Origin: JAPLLS01 sp041309145
Lineage (GTDB): Bacteria > Omnitrophota > Gorgyraeia > Gygaellales > Profunditerraquicolaceae
Assembly (NCBI GenBank): GCA_041309145.1
Contig: JBFZAG010000160.1
Location: forward strand, 1-30,347
Direction of reading: 5' to 3'
DNA: 30,347 nt
In this document: positions 1-6,772 of the stretch, piece after piece
How the letters are laid out: the number at the start of each line of letters is the position of its first letter
Position numbering within the stretch: the first letter of the stretch is position 1
The notes under the pieces: generated by a model
Told to the model about the DNA's origin: nothing
The model's input: the letters and a program-made list of their open reading frames with translations, nothing else
Databases searched by the model: none
Made by a program: the position numbers and the translations under genes

Positions 1-61
1 GAAACAGAAAATGCTCCGATACGGCTTGTTAAAGCAAAGAAAAAGCAAAACTTAAAGCGAA

Positions 62-1108
62 ATGTTCAATCGGCCCCGGAAGCAGCCATATTTCAAGGAT
101 CTAGTCAGCATTCCTGACTGGCAGAAAATGCAGGATATGTTTTCTGCCGTTACCAGCATAAATCTGCGCACTTTAGACCCCGAGGGCAATCTTTTGACCG
201 CGCCCAGCGGAACGTCAACTTTCTGCGAAAAATTCCTTAAAAACTCGACTTACGGACTGGAGCTGTGCGGCCATTCTTTTCCGACTTTTCTCGGCGGAAA
301 AGCCGTGGTCGACCGGAATTTGAGTTTTGCCTGCCCGCCGGGTTTTCATCATTTTTTCTCGCCGTTGAGATTGGATTCCCAGGTCGCGGCTTATGTTGTT
401 TTAGGCCCGGTGATCCTGGTGATGCGCAAGCCCAAAGAACAATACCAGAAACTCGCCGATGAGCTGAATGTCGACCTGGGTGATCTCTGGGGGGCGATCG
501 TTGAGGTCAGGGTGATATCGTTCCACCGCGCCCAGACTTTGATGGAGTTATTGGTTAAGATCAGCGAGTTCATCCTGACCCTGGCTTACGAGAATATCAT
601 CATTGGAAAGAAATTATCCGGGCTGCTGCCGGCAAAATTTGAAGAAGTTCTGAACATTATTCTGGATCTGGCTTTGCAGATCAGCGGCGCGGATATGGGT
701 TCGATCATGCTTTTGGATAAAAATAAAGAAGACTTGACTATTCGCGCGGCCCGGGGATTATCGGATAAGGTGATTAAAGACACTAGGCTGAAGGTGGGAA
801 ACGGGATTTCCGGCACCGCGGTGATGGAGAACCGGCCGATATTGATCGATGACCGGCTGGCGGATAACCGGATCCAAAAATATCTTAACCGGCCGTACTT
901 AAAATCATCGATGGTTTTGCCTATAGGTACCCAGGATAAAGCTATTGGCGCGATTAACCTGGGCGCCCTGGAAGTTTCGCCGGTAAGGTTTAATTCCGAT
1001 AACCTGGAATCGATGAACAAAGTGGTCAATCTGGCCATCGACGCTTTATACACCCCGTTCAAAAAGCAAGTCCCCGACAAAGCCGCCTACCTCGAACAAC
1101 TCCTTTAA
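62..1108 (+). CDS. PocR-GAF sensory protein without output domain
   Basis: This looks like a cytoplasmic ligand sensor. Residues about 10-165 match the PocR sensory domain: a hydrophobic start, C55, C69, C91 and the pair H96-H97 in a CPPGFHH motif, which is the Cys/His pattern typical of that family. Residues about 190-335 form a GAF domain, with the GADMGSIMLLD strand and a GNGISG loop. The family usually joins these domains to a kinase, cyclase or AraC-type DNA-binding output. Nothing follows the GAF here, so the protein probably acts on a partner. The start at 62 is chosen because the PocR homology begins within about 10 residues; no clear Shine-Dalgarno is visible. The gene converges with rpoN across a large palindrome. 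The domain calls are fairly sure; ligand and partner are unknown. Confidence 0.85.
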   Translation: MFNRPRKQPYFKDLVSIPDWQKMQDMFSAVTSINLRTLDPEGNLLTAPSGTSTFCEKFLKNSTYGLELCGHSFPTFLGGKAVVDRNLSFACPPGFHHFFSPLRLDSQVAAYVVLGPVILVMRKPKEQYQKLADELNVDLGDLWGAIVEVRVISFHRAQTLMELLVKISEFILTLAYENIIIGKKLSGLLPAKFEEVLNIILDLALQISGADMGSIMLLDKNKEDLTIRAARGLSDKVIKDTRLKVGNGISGTAVMENRPILIDDRLADNRIQKYLNRPYLKSSMVLPIGTQDKAIGAINLGALEVSPVRFNSDNLESMNKVVNLAIDALYTPFKKQVPDKAAYLEQLL

Positions 1109-1236
1109 AATAAAGGGGACGCTTCTATTTAAATAAAGGGGACGTTTCTCTTTTTTTTTGGCTGCGATCTTTCGAGCTTAAAAAAAAGAGAAACGTCCCC
1201 TTTATTTAGAATAAATAGAAGCGTCCCCTTTATTTT
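1107..1236. repeat. Nested double palindrome (REP-like) between convergent genes
   Basis: Two concentric inverted repeats fill the gap between the PocR-GAF gene and rpoN. The outer arms carry GGGGACGCTTCTATTT on the left (from 1115) and its complement on the right (to about 1228). The inner arms carry GGGGACGTTTCTCTTTTT on the left (from 1137) and its complement on the right (about 1181-1200). The loop is about 20 nt near 1160-1178. Outer arms match outer and inner match inner at the variable C/T position. Flanking T and A runs in the stem mean the structure could end transcription from both sides. Confidence 0.9.
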
Positions 1237-2617
1237 ATCTTTCTTTTCTGTAGGTGGAAGAGAGGATCTTCAGTTCTTCGCGGTATTTGGCGATGGTGCG
1301 GCGGGCTACGGTCAGGCTGTATCTTTCTTTGACTGATTTGACGATATCTTCATCGCTTAAGGGCTGTTTTTTGTTTTCTTCCTCAACCAGCTCCTGGATC
1401 AGGCTTTTGATCTGCTGGGATGAGACGCTTTCGCCCTGGTCGTTGTTCTGGCGCATTTTGCTGGGGAAGAAATCCTTAAGAGCGACTGTTCCGGCAGGAG
1501 TTTGGGCATATTTGTTCATCACAACCCGGCAAACCGTGGTTTCGTGCATATTGATCTTTTCTGCGACCTGGGCGAAAGTAAGCGGCTTGAGAAATGACAG
1601 ATCTTCGCGGATAGCCTGTTCCTGGATCTGGACGATGTTTTCCATGACCATTCTTAAGGTGCTTTGGCGTTTGGAAACCGCCCGGAGCATTTCATAGGCC
1701 CGCTGGAGTTTGCTGGTCAGGAATTCCCGGGTCTGCTGGTCCAGGTTGCCTTTTTTGATCATTTCCCGGTAGGATTTATTGATCACCAGATGGGGAATGT
1801 TTTCATTGTTGATGAGGATCTTTAATTGGCCTTCGACTTCTTCGATCACCACATCCGGAATGATCTGCTGGATGGCGTCAGTGGAATAATCCCGGCCGGG
1901 TTTGGGGTTGAGTTTATGGATCTTTTTGATCAAAAGATCGATCTTTTCCTGGGGCTCTTTGAGCTCTTTGGCGATCTTGGAGTAGTTCTTCTTGGCTACG
2001 TCATCCAAATGAAATTTGATGATCTGTTCTAATACCGGATCATTGAAATTGGTCAGTTTAAGCTGGATGAGCAGGCATTCCTGAATATCCCGGCAGGCTA
2101 CGCCGGCTGGCTCGAACTGCTGGATCAAGGCCAGGGTTTTTTCAGCTTGTTCCAAGGAAACATTCAGGTTCAGGCAGATCTGCTCTAAAGAAGCCTTAAG
2201 ATAGCCGTTTTCATCAATATTTCCGATGATTTCCTGGCCGATGCGCAGCTCTTCATCGGTTTCCGCGAACATGCCTAACTGCCTTAAAAGGATGTCTAAA
2301 AGCGAGATTTTCTTGGTGATCAGGCCCAGGGAGAAGTCGTGTTTGGACTCTTTTTCTTCAACTGGATTGGAATCAAGGGGTTTTCCGTAGTCTTCTTCGG
2401 CAGGGGGGAGGGAATCGAGCAATCTTTCCAGGTTTTCCTGGGATTTGGTCTTTTCCTGCAGGGTTTCCGGCTGGTATTCTTCCAGCAGCGGATTGTCCAG
2501 CAATTCAGCGTCAACCAGGGTCTTCAGGTCCAATAGCGGCAACGCCAGGATCTTTAAAGACTGGCGCATTTCCGGAGCCAACAGTTTTCGCAGTTCTAAT
2601 TTCTGCCTGAGTTCCAT
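1235..2617 (-). CDS. rpoN: RNA polymerase sigma-54 factor
   Basis: Sigma-54 directs RNA polymerase to -24/-12 promoters and needs an AAA+ activator. The protein (460 aa) has the usual order: a Gln/Leu-rich region I starting MELRQKLELR, an acidic linker, the core-binding domain, the HTH, and the C-terminal RpoN box ARRTIAKYREEL about 12 residues from the end. Length is normal for the family. An in-frame extension of seven codons up to 2638 exists, but those codons overlap the promoter -10 element, so the ATG at 2617 with the standard N-terminus is preferred. No sigma-54-dependent activator is visible in the window. The last codons run into the nested palindrome, a likely terminator. Confidence 0.97.
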   Translation of the reverse strand: MELRQKLELRKLLAPEMRQSLKILALPLLDLKTLVDAELLDNPLLEEYQPETLQEKTKSQENLERLLDSLPPAEEDYGKPLDSNPVEEKESKHDFSLGLITKKISLLDILLRQLGMFAETDEELRIGQEIIGNIDENGYLKASLEQICLNLNVSLEQAEKTLALIQQFEPAGVACRDIQECLLIQLKLTNFNDPVLEQIIKFHLDDVAKKNYSKIAKELKEPQEKIDLLIKKIHKLNPKPGRDYSTDAIQQIIPDVVIEEVEGQLKILINNENIPHLVINKSYREMIKKGNLDQQTREFLTSKLQRAYEMLRAVSKRQSTLRMVMENIVQIQEQAIREDLSFLKPLTFAQVAEKINMHETTVCRVVMNKYAQTPAGTVALKDFFPSKMRQNNDQGESVSSQQIKSLIQELVEEENKKQPLSDEDIVKSVKERYSLTVARRTIAKYREELKILSSTYRKER

Positions 2618-2626
2618 ATGGTATTT

Positions 2627-2654
2627 AGTATAGCACAAAAACCCCCTAAAGCAA
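2627..2654 (-). promoter_or_regulatory. Sigma-70-type promoter of rpoN
   Basis: Reading the minus strand, TTGCTT (2654-2649) lies 16 nt before TATACT (2632-2627), which is preceded by an extended TGn. The -10 ends only 9 nt before the rpoN ATG at 2617, so the transcript would start at or within a few bases of the start codon. No Shine-Dalgarno is present, consistent with a leaderless or nearly leaderless mRNA. Confidence 0.6.
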
Positions 2655-2672
2655 GCCGCCCCAGTTTCAGCA

Positions 2673-2748
2673 AAATAAAGGGGACGCTTCTATTTATTCC
2701 GGCAAAAAGCGTTTTGGAAAAATAAATAGAAACGTCCCCTTTATTTAT
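2673..2748. repeat. REP-like palindrome, GGGGACG family
   Basis: The left arm carries GGGGACGCTTCTATTTATT from 2680. The right arm carries the complement of GGGGACGTTTCTATTTATT, ending near 2747. The loop is about 20 nt. The arms differ at the C/T position, giving one G-T type mismatch. It lies between the divergent rpoN and DUF134 genes, directly upstream of the DUF134 promoter. Confidence 0.88.
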
Positions 2749-2751
2749 TAC

Positions 2752-2801
2752 TTGACAAAAAATGGGCTATAATCTACTATATTAATAATGAGTAGGTACT
2801 C
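2752..2801 (+). promoter_or_regulatory. Promoter and possible operator of the DUF134 gene
   Basis: A perfect TTGACA (2752-2757) is followed after 17 nt by TACTAT (2775-2780). A TATAAT at 2768-2773 is only 10 nt from the -35 and so is not a partner for it. Just downstream, near the expected start of transcription, GAGTAggTACTC (2790-2801) is a short perfect inverted repeat that could be an operator. The promoter points at the DUF134 gene, leaving a leader of about 120 nt. Confidence 0.55.
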
Positions 2802-2846
2802 AAAATAACCCAGGGGTTTATTAGGGTAGTTTAAGGCAAATTGTTC

Positions 2847-2903
2847 AACCGTGTCAACCGCGTAGGTTGACTTTGGTCAACCTACGCGGTTGACACAAAG
2901 GTT
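2847..2903 (+). promoter_or_regulatory. Long leader hairpin abutting the ribosome binding site
   Basis: Arms 2851-2871 and 2876-2896 are perfect 21-bp complements around a 4-nt TTTG loop. Each arm is itself a small palindrome (GTCAACC, 5 nt, GGTTGAC), so two small hairpins can replace the one long one. Flanking AACC (2847-2850) can pair with GGTT (2900-2903), which overlaps the AAAGG Shine-Dalgarno at 2897-2901. The layout suits control of translation or autoregulation. A mobile palindrome that landed in the leader is the alternative. No T-run follows, so a simple terminator is unlikely. Confidence 0.7.
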
Positions 2904-2907
2904 AAAT

Positions 2908-3285
2908 ATGAAGGCTAAAGGAAGGCCGAAAAAGCGCAGATTGGTCAAGGATGACCCTAAGATCGTTCAATTCAGCCCCAGGGGCAAGCCGGGACGGCCT
3001 GATGAGGCTGATCTGGCTATGGAGGAATTTGAAGCTATCAGACTGACAGATTGCCTGGGCCAGGACCAGAAAATGGCAGCCCAGGCCATGCATATATCCC
3101 AGCAGACATTCAGCCGGATATTAAAGAAGGCCCGCAAAATAATCGCTGAAGCATTGGTGAATGGCAAGATCTTAAAGATCCAGGGAGGCCATTACATAAT
3201 CAGCGCTCACCAGAAAGTTGTCGACAAAACTTTCGACAAAGATCCCCAAAGCAAGCAGAAACAGAAGGAATTCGGCTTTATATAA
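2908..3285 (+). CDS. DUF134 (UPF0251) family DNA-binding protein
   Basis: This is a small predicted DNA-binding protein of the DUF134 family (125 aa). The sequence shows the family hallmarks: a basic start with GRPKKRR, a FSPRG stretch, the core EEFEAIRLTD, a sigma-like helix-turn-helix with ISQQTFSRILKKARK, and the closing ALVNGKILKIQGGHY. The C-terminal 30 residues are charged and low in complexity. The ATG at 2908 is chosen because AAAGG sits 6 nt upstream; an upstream in-frame TTG at 2890 lies inside the hairpin stem. Family members are often found near iron-sulfur or FeMo-cofactor-type proteins, but none is nearby here. The long hairpin and the 12-bp palindrome at the promoter suggest that it may regulate itself, which is inference. 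Confidence 0.88.
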   Translation: MKAKGRPKKRRLVKDDPKIVQFSPRGKPGRPDEADLAMEEFEAIRLTDCLGQDQKMAAQAMHISQQTFSRILKKARKIIAEALVNGKILKIQGGHYIISAHQKVVDKTFDKDPQSKQKQKEFGFI

Positions 3286-3297
3286 ATGCATAATCGG

Positions 3298-3325
3298 TAT
3301 AATTTCGGCAAAATTAGCCGGAAAT
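3298..3325 (+). promoter_or_regulatory. Weak promoter and leader hairpin before the LAGLIDADG gene
   Basis: TATAAT at 3298-3303 has no good -35 partner. It runs into a hairpin whose arms are 3302-3309 (ATTTCGGC) and 3317-3325 (GCCGGAAAT), pairing with one bulged base. The next gene starts at 3356. Its Shine-Dalgarno AGGTG lies 5 nt before the ATG. Confidence 0.35.
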
Positions 3326-3355
3326 ATGATAGAATAAAGAAAAACAGGTGTTATT

Positions 3356-4192
3356 ATGAAACTTGAGGCTTTAAGTAAGGAAATTTTGGCGGATTTATAT
3401 CTAAAAAACAAGAAATCTTTACAAGATATAGCAGTTTTATACGGCGTTTCGCGGGTTGCCATTTACAAGAAACTTAAAAAATTAGGCATTAATAATCGTT
3501 CAAAATCCGAGGCCCGGCTTGAGGCTCAAAAGCAACATAAGCTGCCCCAGGATTTCTTTGAAATCAATGAGAGTTTTTTTGATAGCTGGTCTCAGGAAAT
3601 GGCTTATGTTCTTGGGTTGTTGATTACGGATGGCTGCGTATCAAAAACCGGCGTAGTTTCTTTGTGTATTAATGATCTAGAATTGCTTGAGAAAGTTAAG
3701 AATGTTTTGGGCTCAGCGCATAGTATTTTGCCCTCTAAGAGCCAGCCCAATCTATTTAGGTTTAGTTTTGCAAGGCAACATATGGTTGATCGGCTTTTTG
3801 CCTTAGGAGTGACACCCAGAAAGAGTTTAACGGTTAAGTTTCCCGACATTCCCGCTGAATATTTGCCTGATTTTATAAGAGGCGTTTTTGACGGTGATGG
3901 CAGTATTTTTTTTGATAAACGCCGCAAGAAATCGCCATTAAGGGCAAAATTTATGAGTAGTTCGGAAGATTTTATTAAAGAGCTTGCCAGGAGTCTGGAA
4001 TTATTAGGTATGCCTGCCAGGAGTATTTATAAGCAAAAAACAAAAAATGGCTGGAGTTTTATGTTTATTTACGAACATAATGACAGCGCCACTTTATTTC
4101 AAATTTTATATCAAAGTGCCCAAAACAGGCTATTTTTAGAACGAAAGTATAATAAGTTCTTGGAAGGTTTGAAGGAGGCTGAAAATGGATAA
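3356..4192 (+). CDS. LAGLIDADG-type endonuclease with N-terminal HTH
   Basis: This is a predicted sequence-specific DNA endonuclease of the LAGLIDADG (DOD) homing family, 278 aa. Residues about 20-45 form a helix-turn-helix (LQDIAVLYGVSRVAIYKKL). The two LAGLIDADG helices are at 83-94 (YVLGLLITDG, acid D92) and 172-183 (FIRGVFDGDG, acids D179/D181), so both metal-binding acidic positions are kept. It is not inside an intron or intein that can be recognised, so it is free-standing. The Shine-Dalgarno AGGTG supports the start. It ends inside the next gene (8-nt overlap), so the two are co-expressed. It could be a selfish element or, as in WhiA-like proteins, a regulator using the fold for DNA binding. 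The intact acids favour the endonuclease reading. Confidence 0.85.
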   Translation: MKLEALSKEILADLYLKNKKSLQDIAVLYGVSRVAIYKKLKKLGINNRSKSEARLEAQKQHKLPQDFFEINESFFDSWSQEMAYVLGLLITDGCVSKTGVVSLCINDLELLEKVKNVLGSAHSILPSKSQPNLFRFSFARQHMVDRLFALGVTPRKSLTVKFPDIPAEYLPDFIRGVFDGDGSIFFDKRRKKSPLRAKFMSSSEDFIKELARSLELLGMPARSIYKQKTKNGWSFMFIYEHNDSATLFQILYQSAQNRLFLERKYNKFLEGLKEAENG

Positions 4193-4394
4193 AGAGCTTG
4201 AAGATTGGTACCAGTTGCATAAGTTTCATATGTATAGCGGCAGTTATGAAACAAAAGATCTGGCTGAATTTATTGGAGTGAGCGAAAGAACGATCCAGAG
4301 ATGGCTCAAAGAAAAAACAAAGCCCAATGATAAGCAATTAGCCAAGATCAGCCGGTACCTAGAAAACAAAGAAACCCCCAAAGAGCCCATATAA
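4185..4394 (+). CDS. Small helix-turn-helix protein
   Basis: A 69-aa protein with one clear helix-turn-helix at residues about 24-42 (KDLAEFIGVSERTIQRWLKE), of the short XRE/excisionase kind. A strong Shine-Dalgarno (AAGGAGG) lies 6 nt upstream and supports the start. The ATG lies within the last codons of the LAGLIDADG gene, so the two are translationally coupled. It probably represses the pair or assists the endonuclease in binding DNA; neither is shown. No other domain is visible, and the C-terminus is a charged tail. Confidence 0.8.
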   Translation: MDKELEDWYQLHKFHMYSGSYETKDLAEFIGVSERTIQRWLKEKTKPNDKQLAKISRYLENKETPKEPI

Positions 4395-4730
4395 ACCTTC
4401 TTTTTATTTAATCTTGAATGTCGCACTTGGGGGTATAATATATCTTATGTTAACTTGTGTATATGGGCGAATATGCTTCAACTTGTTGTTGATAAAGGGG
4501 TTAAATGAGGTTGTTATTTATCTGTGAATATCGTCAGTCGAACTTACTCGGATTTACTTGGATTTTTAAGTATATGCAGATCGAAGTAAATGATTGTAAT
4601 GATTGTTTTGTAGGGCCTAGGAAGCCCGCTGTAAGGCGAACCTGGCAACAATGACGATGGGTGTGTCTGGAGGATGGAGAAAATTAAATAAAAAAGAGGG
4701 ACTATACTCTGATTTTAGCCCCCCTTCTAT
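4395..4730. other. AT-rich intergenic region, no confident gene
   Basis: This 336-bp gap separates the HTH gene from the convergent DUF2062 gene. It holds a TATAAT at 4434-4439 (TTGAAT 14 nt upstream, too close for a good promoter) and a possible short ORF at 4505-4654. A distant 9-bp inverted repeat (GCCCATATA at 4385-4393, complement at 4460-4468) is also present. The GGGC/GCCC hairpin near 4613-4627 is short. No structured RNA family was recognised, and no clear terminator was found for either flanking gene. Confidence 0.5.
4505..4654 (+). CDS. Possible 49-aa ORF, unrecognised
   Basis: This ORF begins with ATG at 4505. AAAGGGG lies 4 nt upstream as a possible Shine-Dalgarno, and TATAAT lies about 70 nt upstream. 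The product starts MRLLFICEYRQ, contains a CNDC motif near its middle and ends in a basic stretch, PRKPAVRRTWQQ. It matches no family I recognise. Sequence composition is not clearly coding, and chance is a real alternative. Listed because the placement of the ribosome binding site is good. Confidence 0.25.
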   Translation: MRLLFICEYRQSNLLGFTWIFKYMQIEVNDCNDCFVGPRKPAVRRTWQQ

Positions 4731-5240
4731 CTATTCTGTTTTTCCGGAGGAAGCTTTAGTTTTGACCTTTTTAGCGGCTTTTTTTGCGGAGAGAATGAGG
4801 AAGATTATCAGGTAAGCTGTTAATCCAAAGATCGCGGCGATCACTAAATAACCGACCAAAACCGGAATTAAAATCTCTAAAAACGATGATTGCAGCAGAG
4901 ATCTCCAGTGAAAATCGGACAATAAATTCCGCCATTGAGAATACAATTCTTGCCAGTTTAAATGCATTATTCCGGCACCGATCTTGATCGATAAAATCGC
5001 GGTTAAAAGGCTGGTCCAGGTATTGGTCAGCAGAGCGCCGACCACCGCGGCAGCTTTGTTTACCCGGAATAGCGAAGCCGCGATCAGCCCGGCAAGCGGG
5101 CCTAAACCCGGCATTATTCCCAGGAATATCCCGATCCCGAAACCGCAGGCTGTTCTTTGGGGGGTATCATTAGTGCGGAATAATTTCAGGTAAAGATACT
5201 TGAAGGTTCTCAAAAAGAACTTATTATTTTTTTTCTTCAT
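4731..5240 (-). CDS. DUF2062 membrane protein
   Basis: An inner-membrane protein of the DUF2062 family (169 aa). It starts with a basic cytoplasmic tail. The family's Gly-rich core follows at residues about 33-55 (GFGIGIFLGIMPGLGP), then hydrophobic helices near 60-85 and 120-150, and a Lys-rich C-terminus. The family's function is unknown; members often sit beside lipid or glycosyltransferase genes. It is the last gene of the eight-gene operon. Its ATG lies 17 nt inside the end of the acyl-CoA synthetase gene, which indicates coupling, although no Shine-Dalgarno is obvious. An envelope-related role is inferred from neighbours only. Confidence 0.82.
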   Translation of the reverse strand: MKKKNNKFFLRTFKYLYLKLFRTNDTPQRTACGFGIGIFLGIMPGLGPLAGLIAASLFRVNKAAAVVGALLTNTWTSLLTAILSIKIGAGIMHLNWQELYSQWRNLLSDFHWRSLLQSSFLEILIPVLVGYLVIAAIFGLTAYLIIFLILSAKKAAKKVKTKASSGKTE

Positions 5241-6771
5241 CTTGGAGTAGGCGTTTAAGGATCTTTCCTGTGGAGTTTTTAGGCAAAGACTTCCTGAATT
5301 CGATATATTTGGGGATCTTATACGGAGCCAGGCGCTCCCGCAAATACTGGATCATTTCCCGCTCAGTGGCCCGGGCGTCATCTTTAAGGACAATAAAACC
5401 CTTGGGCACCTCTCCTTTATGTTCATCAGCTATGCCGATCACCGCGGTTTCTTTGACCTTGGGGTTGAGGTAGAGCACCTCTTCTATCTCCCTGGGGTAG
5501 ACATTCAGGCCGCGGACATTGACCATTTCCTTTCTCCGGCCTACTATATAAACATAGCCGTCTTTGTCGGTTTTGGCCATGTCCCCGGTATACAGCCAGC
5601 CGTTTTTCAAGGTTTCCCGGGTAGCTTGTTCCTGATTGAGATAGCCGGACATTACATTGGGGCCTTTGACCAGAAGTTCTCCGACTTTACCTGAGCTTAA
5701 GGAAATGCCTTTATCGTCAACGATCTTCAGCTCTACTTGCCGGGACAAAGATAATCCTATGGACCCGGATTTGCGGATGCCTTTTAAGGGGTTGAGGGTC
5801 ACAACCGGTGAGGCTTCGGTCAGGCCGTAGCCTTCGACCAAAGGCACGCGGAATTTCTTTTCAAAGGTCCGGAAGGTTTCTTCAGGCAGAGCAGCGGCCC
5901 CGGAAATGCAGAATCTGACCGGGTTGAATAATCTGATCAAAGGGGTCGCGAATATTTTGGGCAGTTTAATGTTTTTTAAGACCGCGTAGATCGAAGGGAT
6001 CCCGGTAAATATGCTCACCCGGTTTTTGCGCACTGCCCGGATCACCCGCTTGAAAGGCTTTAAAGATTTCATGACCACGATCTTAGAGCCGGTTAATAAA
6101 GGCAGGTTCATGCAGACCGTAGCGGCAAAAGAATGGAATAACGGCAGGATGCAGATAAAAGTGTCCCGGGTATCGGGCTTGAGGTTGGCCGCGCAGTCCA
6201 AGGCGTTGGAAACCAGGTTGCAGTGGGATAACATCGCTCCCTTAGGATGGCCGGTGGTCCCTGAAGTGTAAAGGATCACCGCGATATCCCCGGGGTCGAT
6301 CGTTATTTTGTTCAAGGCCGCAGGATTTTCTTTTTTGAGCTTATGCAGGTCCAGGATGTGATCTTTTGTGACCGCACCGGTGCAAATAATGTGCTTGAGG
6401 CTGTCCACCCGCAGCCTGAGCTCTTCCATCATTTCCACATAAGGCCGGGAGGTGATAATAGTTTTTACCTGGCTGTCCTGGAGGATGAATTTGGCTTCTT
6501 CGGTCTTGTACATGTAATTTATGGGCACTACGATCGCTCCGGCTTTAAGAACGGAGAAATAGGCGATGATGAATTCCGGGCAGTTGTCCAGGAAGATCGC
6601 CACCCTCTCTCCTTTCTTGATCCCCAGATGCAAGAGGCCCGCGGCGATATGGTCAGCGGTGTCATTAAGGGTTTTATAGGAGATCTTTTTTTGGCCGAAA
6701 ACAATGGCAACGCGCTGAGGATTTTCCTGGGCGCTAAAGCAGAGTAATTGAGCCAGATCTTTGGGGAGCAT
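5224..6771 (-). CDS. Long-chain fatty acid-CoA ligase (AMP-forming)
   Basis: This ANL-superfamily enzyme activates a carboxylic acid through an acyl-adenylate and transfers it to CoA (or possibly an ACP). At 515 aa it has normal length and every core motif: the P-loop LYTSGTTGHPKG (168-179), GYGLTEASP (314-322), the hinge-side YTGD (394-397), GRRKEMVNVRG (411-421), and the C-terminal catalytic lysine in TGKIL (K503). The sequence is closest in feel to FadD-like long-chain acyl-CoA synthetases. It follows the radical SAM gene by 1 nt and overlaps DUF2062. The distant ketosynthase/ACP operon in this window makes an acyl-activating role in lipid metabolism attractive, but a link is inference. 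Substrate chain length cannot be read from sequence. Confidence 0.9.
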   Translation of the reverse strand: MLPKDLAQLLCFSAQENPQRVAIVFGQKKISYKTLNDTADHIAAGLLHLGIKKGERVAIFLDNCPEFIIAYFSVLKAGAIVVPINYMYKTEEAKFILQDSQVKTIITSRPYVEMMEELRLRVDSLKHIICTGAVTKDHILDLHKLKKENPAALNKITIDPGDIAVILYTSGTTGHPKGAMLSHCNLVSNALDCAANLKPDTRDTFICILPLFHSFAATVCMNLPLLTGSKIVVMKSLKPFKRVIRAVRKNRVSIFTGIPSIYAVLKNIKLPKIFATPLIRLFNPVRFCISGAAALPEETFRTFEKKFRVPLVEGYGLTEASPVVTLNPLKGIRKSGSIGLSLSRQVELKIVDDKGISLSSGKVGELLVKGPNVMSGYLNQEQATRETLKNGWLYTGDMAKTDKDGYVYIVGRRKEMVNVRGLNVYPREIEEVLYLNPKVKETAVIGIADEHKGEVPKGFIVLKDDARATEREMIQYLRERLAPYKIPKYIEFRKSLPKNSTGKILKRLLQDEEKK

Positions 6772-6772
6772 T

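Noticed and set aside
1..117. Frame open from the window edge to a TGA at 115-117, Lys-rich
   Set aside because: It could be the tail of an upstream gene, but it would overlap the PocR-GAF start by 56 nt and matches no family. It is too short to support.
2320..2536. Several ORFs opposite or out of frame with rpoN
   Set aside because: They lie fully inside a well-recognised gene and show no domain or ribosome binding site.
2618..2638. Seven-codon upstream extension of RpoN
   Set aside because: These codons overlap the -10 box, and the family N-terminus begins at the ATG at 2617.
2752..2773. TTGACA paired with TATAAT at 2768
   Set aside because: The spacer is only 10 nt; TACTAT at 17 nt is the better partner.
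4600..4690. Possible structured RNA (SRP, RNase P, tmRNA or 6S) in the gap
   Set aside because: None of the conserved core sequences of these RNAs could be matched, and the visible stems are short.
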